A stretch of DNA of 64,000 nucleotides from CAVVST01 sp963750995 (GTDB lineage: Bacteria; Acidobacteriota; Vicinamibacteria; Vicinamibacterales; UBA2999). Shown here piece by piece: positions 39,003 through 47,619 of this stretch; the first letter of the stretch is position 1; each line of letters begins with the position of its first letter. The stretch spans positions 434,001 through 498,000 of the forward strand of contig CAVVST010000004.1 of assembly GCA_963750995.1 (NCBI GenBank). Direction: 5' to 3'. The position numbers were made by a program, and so were the translations under genes. The notes beneath the pieces were generated by a model. That model was given only the letters and a program-made list of their open reading frames with translations, did no database searches and had not been told where the DNA came from.

Positions 39003-39239
39003 ATGGAGATTTCGACTGGCCTCTGGGTCGCGTTCGCGCTCTGGATGGCGTTGTTTGTTCCGTACGCGATCTGGTACATCCGTAAGGGGAGGGCGCACGG
39101 ACACACCTGGTTCACGTGGTGGAAGCCGCGGGGTCACTCCGATATCGGCCCGGACGTTCCAGTTGGGAATGTCCCAGGCGAGCGCGTCTTCCGACAGACT
39201 CGACCGGGCGCAGACGACGCGCGGGGGGCTCGTTACTGA
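39003..39239 (+). CDS. Small one-helix membrane protein of unknown function
   Basis: A GGGAGGAGC ribosome-binding site a few bases upstream fixes the ATG at 39003. 78 residues: one helix near the N-terminus (LWVAFALWMALFVPYAIWYI), then a basic/Trp-rich stretch (HTWFTWWKPRGHSD). Last plus-strand gene before the convergent oxidase operon. Could be an oxidase-associated small subunit, but no family is recognised. Confidence 0.65.
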   Translation: MEISTGLWVAFALWMALFVPYAIWYIRKGRAHGHTWFTWWKPRGHSDIGPDVPVGNVPGERVFRQTRPGADDARGARY

Positions 39240-39293
39240 TTGACGGGCCGCTCGTGACCCGCTCCGCTAGCACTGTCGTAGCCGCTGCGGCTC

Positions 39294-39327
39294 GGGCCTG
39301 GCGTGCCGAAGCTTCAGCGGAGGCGGC
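39294..39327. repeat. REP-like palindrome, copy 2, between convergent operons
   Basis: GGCCTGGC...GCCGAAGCTTCAGCGGAGGCGGCC contains the same CTTCAGCG-AGGCGG core as the element at 9221-9248. It lies at the meeting point of the two converging respiratory operons and touches the coxB2 stop, so it may serve as a bidirectional terminator. Confidence 0.5.
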
Positions 39328-40128
39328 CTACCGGAAGGGATCCGGTGCGCTCTGCTCCTGTATCGTTGCCTCCATCCACTGCTGGAACTCCTCGGCGGTC
39401 TGGACGGTGACAAATCCCCGCATCCGGTAATGGCCGAGGCCGCAGAGCTGCGCGCAGGCGATCTGGTACTGAAACTCGGGATTCCCCGTCCGGGTACGCA
39501 TCTCCGCGGTCGTGACGTTGGGGATGAACCAGATGGGGATCGTCAAGCCGGGCACGGCGTCCTGCTTCACTCGAAACTCGGGCACGCCGAAGCTGTGGAT
39601 GACGTCCTTGCTCCTGAGCCTCACGATGATCGGCCTGTTCACGGGCAGATAGAGCTGATTGACAGTCGTGATGTCGTCCATCGCGGCAGGATCGGAGCGA
39701 TCGAGCCCCAGGGGGTTCGACTGGAGGTCGAGCAGCGTGATGTCCGTGCGGCCGAATACCCGGTCGGGGCCGGCATAGTGGAAGTTCCAGGCGAACTGCT
39801 CGCCAGTGACCTGAACGATCACCGATTCGTTCTCGGGGGGTATGTCGCCGATCCTCGCGGCCCACAACGGGATCGCGAATCCGAACAGGAGAACGGCTTC
39901 GACCACGGCTACGCCGATCTCGAGATAGGACGCGTTGTGCGACTTGACCCCCGTGTAGTCCGCCACCGGATTCCGCTTTTGCCGGAAACGGACCAGGGCG
40001 TAGACGAAGAACCCTCCCCAGCCGACGAACAGGACGAGCATGAACACGTGGATCCAGCCGATCATGCTGTCGATCTGCGCGCCGTGAGTCGCGGCGAGCG
40101 CCGGAAGTCCTAGCCACTCAGTCATCAT
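39328..40128 (-). CDS. coxB: Cytochrome c oxidase subunit II (no fused cytochrome c), second copy
   Basis: The ATG at 40128 overlaps the previous gene's stop by four bases (MMTEWLGLPALAATHG); 266 residues. Two helices (IHVFMLVLFVGWGGFFVYALV and IGVAVVEAVLLFGFAIPLW) precede the cupredoxin domain with CuA ligands in KDVIHSFGVPEF and CAQLCGLGHYRMRG. There is no CxxCH, unlike the caa3 subunit at 19.8 kb, so this oxidase would need a separate cytochrome c donor, several of which are encoded nearby. Confidence 0.92.
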   Translation of the reverse strand: MMTEWLGLPALAATHGAQIDSMIGWIHVFMLVLFVGWGGFFVYALVRFRQKRNPVADYTGVKSHNASYLEIGVAVVEAVLLFGFAIPLWAARIGDIPPENESVIVQVTGEQFAWNFHYAGPDRVFGRTDITLLDLQSNPLGLDRSDPAAMDDITTVNQLYLPVNRPIIVRLRSKDVIHSFGVPEFRVKQDAVPGLTIPIWFIPNVTTAEMRTRTGNPEFQYQIACAQLCGLGHYRMRGFVTVQTAEEFQQWMEATIQEQSAPDPFR

Positions 40129-40457
40129 GCTCTCGACGCTCCTCCTTGGAGCTTCGACCATTCAGTATCGAGGTCGATTTCAGCGATGCGCTTCGCGCGG
40201 TTGCGGAGATAGAGAAAGAAGCCCACGAACCCGCCCTGCACCGCAAGTGTAATGGCCAGCAGCACCAGGATCCCGAGCCTGGTCCCATCGACCATTGAGC
40301 TGTCCTGTGCGTCGAGTAGCCCGAAGCACACCGGGCAGGCGAAGACGCTCGAACTGCCGCCGATCACCACCGCAACTGCCGTCGTGAGAACCAGCCTCCG
40401 CTTCGCTACGGCGTGGCAGGCCCGTGTGATTCCGAGACGGATCGATTTCGTTTTCAT
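40125..40457 (-). CDS. Small membrane protein with a CPVC motif, within the aa3 operon
   Basis: 110 residues. A helix/signal (RLVLTTAVAVVIGGSSSVFA) is followed immediately by CPVCFG, a CxxC facing the periplasm, and then a second helix (LGILVLLAITLAVQGGFVGFFLYL). Overlaps coxB2 and cox4-2 by four bases each, so it is a firm member of the operon. The CxxC could handle copper or disulfide exchange for CuA assembly (inference); no SCO-like gene accompanies this oxidase. Confidence 0.75.
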   Translation of the reverse strand: MKTKSIRLGITRACHAVAKRRLVLTTAVAVVIGGSSSVFACPVCFGLLDAQDSSMVDGTRLGILVLLAITLAVQGGFVGFFLYLRNRAKRIAEIDLDTEWSKLQGGASRA

Positions 40458-40960
40458 CGCAGCGTCCTCGTCTTGCGCAGGAACCACGAGTCGTAGACGA
40501 CCAGGCCGAACGACACGGCGAAAGACACGATGGCCGCGACGAGGGTTGCGATCCCGTCCTCCCGCCCATATTGGGACAGGCACCAGAGACCGAACAGCAC
40601 CGCGAGCGCCGCGGAGAGAAGGATGAGCAGCGCGTGAAACCACCTGAGGTTCATCAGGGAATCCAGAAGCCGTCGCTGATGAGTGAGGACGGGAAGGGCC
40701 AGCAGCGCGACGAAGAAGGCAGCGGTCAGCAAGAGGACGGCGTAGATCAGCTTCTTCTCGGAGATCAGGTGCATGAAGTAGCACCCCACCAGCGATCCCT
40801 TGATTGTCGCCACGAGCAGCGCCACGGTCACGGCAATCGGAACGGCAAGGTCGAGGTACGAGACCGCCACCGTGATGATTGTCAGGACCATGAGCGCGAC
40901 GAACACGGTGATGTAGACCCTGACGTGTTTGTCGATGTCAACTGCGTGATCGCTCGTCAC
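40454..40960 (-). CDS. Cytochrome c oxidase subunit IV-like protein, five helices
   Basis: 168 residues. The first three helices (VYITVFVALMVLTIITVAV, VALLVATIKGSLVGCYFMHLI, LIYAVLLLTAAFFVALLALPV) fit prokaryotic COX4, including the YFMHL motif. Two further helices (FHALLILLSAALAVLFGLW, IATLVAAIVSFAVSFGLVV) extend it beyond the usual three-helix form. Coupled to the gene after it by a four-base overlap. Confidence 0.83.
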   Translation of the reverse strand: MTSDHAVDIDKHVRVYITVFVALMVLTIITVAVSYLDLAVPIAVTVALLVATIKGSLVGCYFMHLISEKKLIYAVLLLTAAFFVALLALPVLTHQRRLLDSLMNLRWFHALLILLSAALAVLFGLWCLSQYGREDGIATLVAAIVSFAVSFGLVVYDSWFLRKTRTLR

Positions 40961-40991
40961 TGCGCTGCGCGTCGCTCGTCATGGATGCCAC

Positions 40992-41582
40992 CTACAAGAG
41001 ATACAAGGTCGGGAAGAGGAAGATCCAGACCAGATCCACGAAATGCCAGAAGAGGCCCGAGTGCTCGACCCGGTTGGTGAACCAGACCGGATTCGTCTTC
41101 CAGAGCTTCGCGCCGGGGCCCCAGAAATAGGCGTTCACCACCATCCCGCCGAACACGTGGAGCATGTGCAGGCCGGTCAGAGTGTAGTAGACGGCGAGGA
41201 AGTTGTTGGTGCGGGGAAATTCCCCCAACTCGAGATGGTGGCTGTATTCGAAGTACTTGACGACGAGGAAGACCAACCCGAGCAGGATGGTGCCCCCCAT
41301 GTAGATCCGAAAGGTCCCGAAGCGGCGGCGCATCAGCGACGCCCAGGCCATGACCATCGTGACGGAGGACCCGATCAGGACGATCGTGTTGAACGTGGCG
41401 AGCGGGACGTCCAGGATCGTGTCTCCCCGCGGCCAGCTCGGCGCCCCGACCCGGATCAGGATGTAGCTCGCGAAGAGGGCTCCGAACAGCATGACCTCCG
41501 AGGCCAGGAAGAGCCAGATGCCGATCTTGCCGTTCGTCAGGCCGGTATCGCGGCGGGCCTCTACGGTGTAAGGAATGTCCAT
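40992..41582 (-). CDS. coxC: Cytochrome c oxidase subunit III, second copy
   Basis: 196 residues, intact. COX3 features: GIWLFLASEVMLFGALFASY, FNTIVLIGSSVTMVMAWAS, FLVVKYFEY, YTLTGLHMLHVFGGM and the C-terminal HSGLFWHFVDLVWIFLFPTL. Starts six bases after coxA2 stops. The intact reading contrasts with the twice-broken first copy. Confidence 0.93.
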   Translation of the reverse strand: MDIPYTVEARRDTGLTNGKIGIWLFLASEVMLFGALFASYILIRVGAPSWPRGDTILDVPLATFNTIVLIGSSVTMVMAWASLMRRRFGTFRIYMGGTILLGLVFLVVKYFEYSHHLELGEFPRTNNFLAVYYTLTGLHMLHVFGGMVVNAYFWGPGAKLWKTNPVWFTNRVEHSGLFWHFVDLVWIFLFPTLYLL

Positions 41583-41588
41583 CTCGAA

Positions 41589-43352
41589 TCAGGCCTCGTG
41601 CTGCGGCACGAAGTCCTTGGCCGCGCCGGGAACGCTGTACTCGTAGGGCCCCCGGTACGCCTGCGGGGCCACGACGAAATTGCCGTGCGGCGGAGGCGAG
41701 GGAGCGGCCCACTCGATCGTCGTGGCGTGCCAGGGGTTCTCCTCGGTCCTCTCCCCCTTTCGGATGCTCCAGAAGAAATTGAAGATGAACGGAATCTGAA
41801 AGATCCCGAGCATCCACGCGCCCCAGGAGGAGACGACGTTCCAGTGAAGGACCGGGTCCGCAAAGTCGTACGTCGCCCCACCGTCGAACAGTCGCCGCGA
41901 GACGCCGGCCAGCCCGACGATGAACATCGGCATGAAGACGATGTTCATGCAGACGAGCGAGCCGAAGCAATGGATCTTGCCGAGCGTCTCGTTCATCTTC
42001 CGCCCGGTTGCCTTCGGATACCAGTAGTAGATCCCCGCGAAGAGGGCGAAGATCGTCCCCGGAGCGACGACGTAGTGGAAGTGGGCGATGACGTAGTACG
42101 TGTCGTGCAGCGGGATGTCCGCGATGTTAAAGGCGAGCGGAAGCCCGGTCAGCCCGCCGATGCCGAACATCGGGAGAAAGGCGAGCGCGAAGAGCATGGG
42201 CGTGTTGAAGCGTATCGATCCACCCCAGAGCGAGATGATCAGGGCCGTCAGGATCACAACCGAGGGGATCGAGATGATCATCGTGGTCGTCTGGAAGAAC
42301 GCCGCCATCGCCGTCCCCATGCCGGTCATGAACATGTGGTGCGCCCAGACGATGAACGACATGAAGCCGAGGAAGACGAGGGAGTAGACCATCGAACGAT
42401 AGCCCCACAGCGGCTTCCGCGTGTTGTTCGCGATGACCTCGGCGACGATTCCCATCGCGGGAAGGATCAGGACGTAGACTTCCGGGTGCGCCAGGAACCA
42501 GAACAGGTGCTGCCAGAGGAGCGGGTTGCCTCCGCCGGCCACGTCGAGGACCTGGCCGCTCACGACAAGGCCGCTCGGGAGGAAGAAGCTCGTGCCGGCC
42601 ACACGATCCATGAGCTGCATGACCCCCGCGGCCTCGAGTGGCGGGAAGGCCAGGAGCAGCAGGAAGGCCGTGACGAACTGGGCCCACACGAAGAAGGGGA
42701 ACCGCATGAAGGTGAGCCCCTTGGCGCGGATCTGGATCGTGGTCGTGATGAAGTTGACCGCGCCGAGCAGCGACGAGGTGATCAGGAAGATCATCCCGAT
42801 GAGCCACCACGTCTGGCCCGTGCCCGCGATGCTGGCGACGGGCGAGTAGGAGGTCCACCCGGACTGCGCGGCCCCCCCGGGCACGAAAAAGCTGCCGAGC
42901 ATTGTCATGCCGCCGAGGAAGAGGCACCAGTAACTCACCATGTTGAGCTTCGGGAACGCCATGTCCGGAGCTCCAATCTGGAGCGGGAGCACGAAGTTCC
43001 CGAATCCTCCGACGGCGAGGGGGACCACGCCGAGGAAGACCATGATGGTGCCGTGCATCGCCCCGAGCTCGTTGTAGAACTCAGGGAGCATCGTCCCGCC
43101 GGGCATGCGCGCCTCGCCAAGGAGGCCGCCGATCAGCGGCATCGCGGCCTCCGGGTAGGCGAGCTGCCAGCGCATGAGCATCATCAGGCAGAAGCCGAAG
43201 AAGAGGAACAGCATTCCGGTGATGGTGTACTGGATGCCGATGACCTTGTGGTCGGTGGAGAAGACGTACTTGCGCCAGAAGCCGAGCTCCTCGTGATGGA
43301 CTTCGTGCGCGACGTGCGGCTTGGGTGCGACGACGCCTGGTGGTTGACTCAT
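41589..43352 (-). CDS. coxA: Cytochrome c oxidase subunit I (A1-like), second copy
   Basis: 587 residues, about 12 helices. FWFLAHPEVYVLILPAMG carries the CuB His, the D-channel Glu and the crosslinked Tyr; VWAHHMF supplies two more CuB histidines; HDTYYVIAHFHYVV carries the heme histidines. HPEVY places it in the A1 subclass, different from the A2 enzyme at 20.8 kb. N-terminus rich in His (HVAHEVHHEELGFW). Confidence 0.94.
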   Translation of the reverse strand: MSQPPGVVAPKPHVAHEVHHEELGFWRKYVFSTDHKVIGIQYTITGMLFLFFGFCLMMLMRWQLAYPEAAMPLIGGLLGEARMPGGTMLPEFYNELGAMHGTIMVFLGVVPLAVGGFGNFVLPLQIGAPDMAFPKLNMVSYWCLFLGGMTMLGSFFVPGGAAQSGWTSYSPVASIAGTGQTWWLIGMIFLITSSLLGAVNFITTTIQIRAKGLTFMRFPFFVWAQFVTAFLLLLAFPPLEAAGVMQLMDRVAGTSFFLPSGLVVSGQVLDVAGGGNPLLWQHLFWFLAHPEVYVLILPAMGIVAEVIANNTRKPLWGYRSMVYSLVFLGFMSFIVWAHHMFMTGMGTAMAAFFQTTTMIISIPSVVILTALIISLWGGSIRFNTPMLFALAFLPMFGIGGLTGLPLAFNIADIPLHDTYYVIAHFHYVVAPGTIFALFAGIYYWYPKATGRKMNETLGKIHCFGSLVCMNIVFMPMFIVGLAGVSRRLFDGGATYDFADPVLHWNVVSSWGAWMLGIFQIPFIFNFFWSIRKGERTEENPWHATTIEWAAPSPPPHGNFVVAPQAYRGPYEYSVPGAAKDFVPQHEA

Positions 43353-43371
43353 GCGATTGTTCTCTGGATCG

Positions 43372-44109
43372 CTACTTCAAGATGAACTTGAAGTTCTGGG
43401 GCTTCGTTTCGGTGGCGCCCACCGTAATCGAGGCGGTCTGCGTCCCCAGCCTCTCGTGCCAGGCGGTGATCTCGTAGCTCCCTGCGTCGAGACCCGAGAT
43501 CGTGAACTTCCCGTCGGTGCCCGTCACCGAGAAGAAGGGATGAGTGAAGACACCAATGTAGGCGCTCATCCATGGGTGGACGTCGCACTTGATCTGGAAC
43601 ATCCCCTCCGGCTTGGGGAACGACGTGGTGACCTCCTTGACCGTCGCCGGCTGCCCCCGGTTGAATGACGGGTTGATCTTGGGAAGCGTGTGGACGTTGT
43701 GGAGGATGCCGTCGGAATTGAGGATCCTGTATGGCTGCCCGACCATGATTCCCATCACGTGCGGCACGTACTGACAGCCTTTCTGATCGAGCACGACCGG
43801 AGTCTTGGTGGCAGGCCAGGTCTTGCCTGCCGGGAGCCCCTTCGAAACCCAGACGATGATGCTGCCCATGGTGTTGCCACTGCCGAGGACCAGCATCTCG
43901 TTTGGCACGGGTTTCCCCCCGTGCATCTTGTGGCACACAGGCTCGGCTTCCATGGCGAGCGGCCTGAGCGCGGGCGCTTTCCCGTCGAAGGTGACGGTGC
44001 CCGTGACAGTCGCGGCGATAGCGACGCCCGGCCAGAGCGACACGGCGGCCAGCCCAGCCACCAGACACAACCCGTGCGCCATCCTGCGCATGCTCGTCCC
44101 GTTCGTCAT
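43372..44109 (-). CDS. Exported cupredoxin-like protein with C-terminal carboxypeptidase-regulatory-like fold
   Basis: A GGAGGGACG ribosome-binding site places the start at 44109 (MTNGTSMRRMAHGLCLVAGL), giving 245 residues. A signal peptide ends near VAIAATV. The central part has potential type-1 copper ligands: ILHNVHTL and CDVHPWMSAYIGVF (Cys-x2-His-x2-Met). The C-terminal segment (GTDGKFTISGLDAGSYEITAWHE) is a beta-sandwich of the carboxypeptidase-regulatory type. It sits between actF2 and coxA2, so it could be a blue-copper electron carrier between ACIII-2 and the aa3 oxidase (inference). Confidence 0.75.
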   Translation of the reverse strand: MTNGTSMRRMAHGLCLVAGLAAVSLWPGVAIAATVTGTVTFDGKAPALRPLAMEAEPVCHKMHGGKPVPNEMLVLGSGNTMGSIIVWVSKGLPAGKTWPATKTPVVLDQKGCQYVPHVMGIMVGQPYRILNSDGILHNVHTLPKINPSFNRGQPATVKEVTTSFPKPEGMFQIKCDVHPWMSAYIGVFTHPFFSVTGTDGKFTISGLDAGSYEITAWHERLGTQTASITVGATETKPQNFKFILK

Positions 44110-44270
44110 CGTCCCTCCTCCTTCGTCCTCGCGGCGCTCCCGCTCTCTTAAAAGCGGGCAGGAATTTGGTCTCGGGCAAACTCTACACCGGACCCGCCAT
44201 GCGGGCAACCCTCGCCCGCCTTCGCGCGTGACGTCCGTTGCGCGCTACGGCGCGGCAGGCGCCCCACAAC

Positions 44271-45485
44271 TCAGACGTTCTCGAATGCGAGCGATTCGGC
44301 GAGCCTCGGGTCGCGCAGCGGTACGAGCGCCTGCCGTCGCATCAGCCAGCTCGCCGCCGCCACGAAGCACCCGCCGACAGCGACGAGCGCGGCGACGTCC
44401 AGAACAGACGGACGAACCCCTTCGGGATGAAGCGTCGGCATGACCTGCCAGTAGAGGTCCACGTAGTGCATGGCGAGGAGCCACGCTCCTCCCACGGCCA
44501 GCGTCGAATTCCTCCGCTTGACTGCGCGCCCCATCAGGTAGAAAAACGGCGCGACGAAATGCCCCACCATGAGGAAGAGCGACACCGTCATCCAGGAACC
44601 TTCCATCCGGTCCCTGTACCAGATCGTCTCCTCCGGAAGGTTCCCGTACCACATGAGGAAGAACTGGGAGAAGGCGATATACGTCCAGAACACCGTGAAC
44701 GCGAAGAGGAATTTTCCGATATCTTGCAGGTGCTCGGGGCTGATGACCGTGTCCAGGAGCCCCGCCCGGCGCATTGCCACCGAGACGACCGAGAGCAGCG
44801 CGATGAACCCGACGAAGGAACCCGCGAAGAAATAGACGCCGAACATGGTCGAGTACCAGTGCGGCGTGAGCGACATGATCCAGTCGACCGAGGCCAGGGT
44901 CTGGGTCACCGCGAGGACCATGATCGCGGGTCCGGCAAACTTGCGCAGCCGGGCTGACACGCCAGGATCGCCCGTCACGTCCTGACCGCGCGAGCCGCGG
45001 TAGTACAGAAGGGCGATGAAGGACCAGAGTCCGAAGTAGAGCGCCGCCCGTATCAGGAAGAACGGGACGTTGAGGTATGGCGCCTTCCAGCGAAGCAGTG
45101 CATCGTTGGCGACGGCGTCGGCGTGCGACCACTCGTAGAGATCGTGCAGCCCGAGGACCACCGGGAGGAAGAGGGCCGCCATCACGGGGATCGTGGCGAA
45201 GGTCGTCTCCCCGATACGTCGCAGGACGATCCCCCAGCCTCCCTGGGCCGCGTACTGGATCAGCACGAAGAAGAGCGCTCCGACGGCCAGGCTCAGAAAG
45301 AACAGGAACGACACGAGCCATGAGAAGAAGAACTGCCTTGGATTCGCTATCCCCAGAATTGCGCAGGCCACTATCCCCAGCAGGGCGCAGACGGCGCCGA
45401 TGACCGGCATGCGGTTCCACGAGTGCCCCGCGGGGATCGTGGCCTCCTCGGGCCGCAGCGCAACGGGATCGCCTTCGGGGACCAT
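44271..45485 (-). CDS. actF: ACIII integral membrane subunit ActF (second copy)
   Basis: 404 residues, intact, about ten helices. Matches ActF1 in FFFSWLVSFLFFLSLAVGALF, LYEWSHADAV, DWIMSLTPHWYSTMFGV, and MHYVDLYWQVMP. Its stop at 44271 is followed by about 160 bases of non-coding sequence before the cupredoxin gene. Starts immediately after actD2 stops. Confidence 0.9.
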   Translation of the reverse strand: MVPEGDPVALRPEEATIPAGHSWNRMPVIGAVCALLGIVACAILGIANPRQFFFSWLVSFLFFLSLAVGALFFVLIQYAAQGGWGIVLRRIGETTFATIPVMAALFLPVVLGLHDLYEWSHADAVANDALLRWKAPYLNVPFFLIRAALYFGLWSFIALLYYRGSRGQDVTGDPGVSARLRKFAGPAIMVLAVTQTLASVDWIMSLTPHWYSTMFGVYFFAGSFVGFIALLSVVSVAMRRAGLLDTVISPEHLQDIGKFLFAFTVFWTYIAFSQFFLMWYGNLPEETIWYRDRMEGSWMTVSLFLMVGHFVAPFFYLMGRAVKRRNSTLAVGGAWLLAMHYVDLYWQVMPTLHPEGVRPSVLDVAALVAVGGCFVAAASWLMRRQALVPLRDPRLAESLAFENV

Positions 45486-46076
45486 TCAGACCTCCAGGAG
45501 CTCGACGTTTCGTGCGCCGAGGGACTCCAGCAGCTTCCCGGTGGCCGACGGATCGAATCGGGGATCCCACGATTCGATCGAGATGAAGAACGCGTCGTCG
45601 GTCACCCGCTCGAAGACCTTCGATTTGAAGAGCGGATGGTGGTGCATCGGGAGCCGGTTCAGCCCGAGCATGCCCAGGACGGCGCCGAGCGCGGCGAAGA
45701 GGACTCCCAGCTCGAACGTGATCGGAATCATGGCCGGCCAGGCGAAGTACGGTTTGCCGCTGATCACGAGGGGTTGGGCGCTGGCGTGCACCCACCACTG
45801 CAGGACGAACCCGAGCGCGGCCCCCGTCAATCCCATGACGAGGACGATCCAGGGAAGCGGGGAGCGCCGGAGTCCCATTGCCCGCTCGAGGCCGTGCACA
45901 GGGAACGGCGTGTGCGCGTCCCACCGCGTGAAGCCCTCGTCACGCACCCGCTCGCACGCGTGATAGAGATCCGCCGGCGTGGCGAACTGGGCGAGGATTC
46001 CGTAATGGGGACCGTCCGGAAGCTGGCTGACGAGCGGTGCCCTTGCCCTGAGCGCGCGACGCCAGTCGAAGGGCAT
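45486..46076 (-). CDS. actD: ACIII subunit ActD (DUF3341), second copy
   Basis: 196 residues. YGILAQFATPADLYHACERV corresponds to the N-terminal part of ActD1; two helices (PWIVLVMGLTGAALGFVLQWW; ITFELGVLFAALGAVLGMLG) follow, then DDAFFISIESWDPRFDP. Coupled to actC2 by an ATGA overlap, and abuts actF2. Confidence 0.88.
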   Translation of the reverse strand: MPFDWRRALRARAPLVSQLPDGPHYGILAQFATPADLYHACERVRDEGFTRWDAHTPFPVHGLERAMGLRRSPLPWIVLVMGLTGAALGFVLQWWVHASAQPLVISGKPYFAWPAMIPITFELGVLFAALGAVLGMLGLNRLPMHHHPLFKSKVFERVTDDAFFISIESWDPRFDPSATGKLLESLGARNVELLEV

Positions 46077-47539
46077 CAGGAAGCTCCTTCAGGGGCGAGC
46101 GCCCCACCGCCCGGCAGGTCGCCTCGGCGGGGCTTGATCGCGCGTTCGGGGGCGGGCTGGCCATGATGAGGGTCGGCCTGCGGCAGAACGGTCTTCACCT
46201 CGGCGGTCGCCACCATTGGAACGAAGCGCACGAACAGGCAGAACATCGTGAAGAAGAGCCCGAAGCTCCCGAGCAGGCACGACACGTCCCAGATCGTGGG
46301 CGTGAAGTACCCCCAGGACGAGGGGAGGAAGTCACGGTGCAGCGACGTCGTGATGATCACGAACCGCTCGAACCACATGCCGATGTTGATGATGATCGAC
46401 ATGACGAACAGGATCGGGATGCTCGTGCGCGCCTTCTTGAACCAGAAAACCTGCGGGCTGAGCACATTGCAGGAGACCATGATCCAGTAGGCCCAGGCGT
46501 ACGGTCCGCCCGCGCGGTTCAGGAACGTGAAGTACTCGTAGGGGTTGCCGCTGTACCAGGCAGTGAAGAACTCCGTGCCATAGGCGAAGCCGACCATCGA
46601 CCCGGTCACGAGCGTGATCTTCGCCATGTAGTCGAAGTGCCGGAGGGTGACGATGTGCTCGAGGCGGAACGCCGTGCGGCAGATCACCATGAGCGTCAGC
46701 ACCATGGCGAACCCGGAGAAGATCGCGCCCGCGACGAAGTAGGGCGGGAAGATCGTCGTGTGCCATCCGGGGAGGAGGGAGACCGCAAAATCCATCGAGA
46801 CGATCGAATGAACCGACAGGACCAGCGGCGTCGCGAGGGCGGCGAGGACGAGATAGGCGCTTTCGTAGTGGTGCCATTGCCGCACGGAGCCCCGCCATCC
46901 GAGGGCGAAGAGGCCGTAGGCGAACTTCCGGGTGCTGGTCTTCGCCCGATCGCGCATCATCGCCAGATCCGGAATCAAGCCGACGTACCAGAACAAGACC
47001 GAGACGGTTCCGTACACGCTCACCGCGAAGACGTCCCAGAGAAGAGGACTCCTGAAGTTAGGCCATACGCCCATCTGGTTCGGGAGCGGGAACATCCAGT
47101 AGGCGACCCAGACGCGTCCCACGTGGATGCCCGGGAACAGCAGGGCGCACATCACCGCGAAGATGGTCATCGCCTCCGCCGCGCGGTTGATCGAGGTGCG
47201 CCATGTCTGCCGGAAGAGGAAGAGAATCGCTGAGATGAGCGTCCCGGCGTGCCCGATTCCGATCCAGAACACGAAGTTCGTAATGTCCCACGACCAGCCG
47301 ACGGGGACGTTGAGTCCCCAGACGCCGATCCCTTCCCAGAAAAGCCACGAGACCGCGACGCCTAGAAGTCCGAGCAGTGCGAGGGAAGGGAAGAAGAAGA
47401 ACCACCAGCCGATCGGAGTCTTCCGCTCGACAGGCTCCGCGACCGCCTCGGTGATCGAGTGAAAATCCGGCGAGCGCAGAATGAGCGTGGGACGGCCCGC
47501 GACAGGGTTGTCAAGCAGTTCTGATTCCGTCTGCGCCAA
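46076..47539 (-). CDS. actC: ACIII NrfD-like integral membrane quinol-binding subunit ActC (second copy)
   Basis: 487 residues from a TTG start at 47539. Shows the same signatures as ActC1: RKTPIGWWFFFFPSLALLG, DITNFVFWIGIGHAGTLIS, WRTSINRAAEAMT, LPGWHTTIFPPYFVAGA. About ten helices. First gene of the minus-strand operon actC2-actD2-actF2-cupredoxin-coxA-coxC-cox4-CPVC-coxB. It must assemble with ActA/B/E made from the plus strand 16 kb away. Confidence 0.9.
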   Translation of the reverse strand: MAQTESELLDNPVAGRPTLILRSPDFHSITEAVAEPVERKTPIGWWFFFFPSLALLGLLGVAVSWLFWEGIGVWGLNVPVGWSWDITNFVFWIGIGHAGTLISAILFLFRQTWRTSINRAAEAMTIFAVMCALLFPGIHVGRVWVAYWMFPLPNQMGVWPNFRSPLLWDVFAVSVYGTVSVLFWYVGLIPDLAMMRDRAKTSTRKFAYGLFALGWRGSVRQWHHYESAYLVLAALATPLVLSVHSIVSMDFAVSLLPGWHTTIFPPYFVAGAIFSGFAMVLTLMVICRTAFRLEHIVTLRHFDYMAKITLVTGSMVGFAYGTEFFTAWYSGNPYEYFTFLNRAGGPYAWAYWIMVSCNVLSPQVFWFKKARTSIPILFVMSIIINIGMWFERFVIITTSLHRDFLPSSWGYFTPTIWDVSCLLGSFGLFFTMFCLFVRFVPMVATAEVKTVLPQADPHHGQPAPERAIKPRRGDLPGGGALAPEGAS

Positions 47540-47619
47540 ACGTATGCCCCGCCTTGGGTGTGAAGAGGTCGCGCGTTTGTACCATCGCGCATTGCGGGAG
47601 TCAAGCGCCGGGACCGGCT

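Noticed and set aside
41043..43385. 780-codon open frame opposite coxA2/coxC2
   Set aside because: An antisense shadow full of Asp/Glu/Arg; no domain pattern, and the minus-strand oxidase genes are certain.
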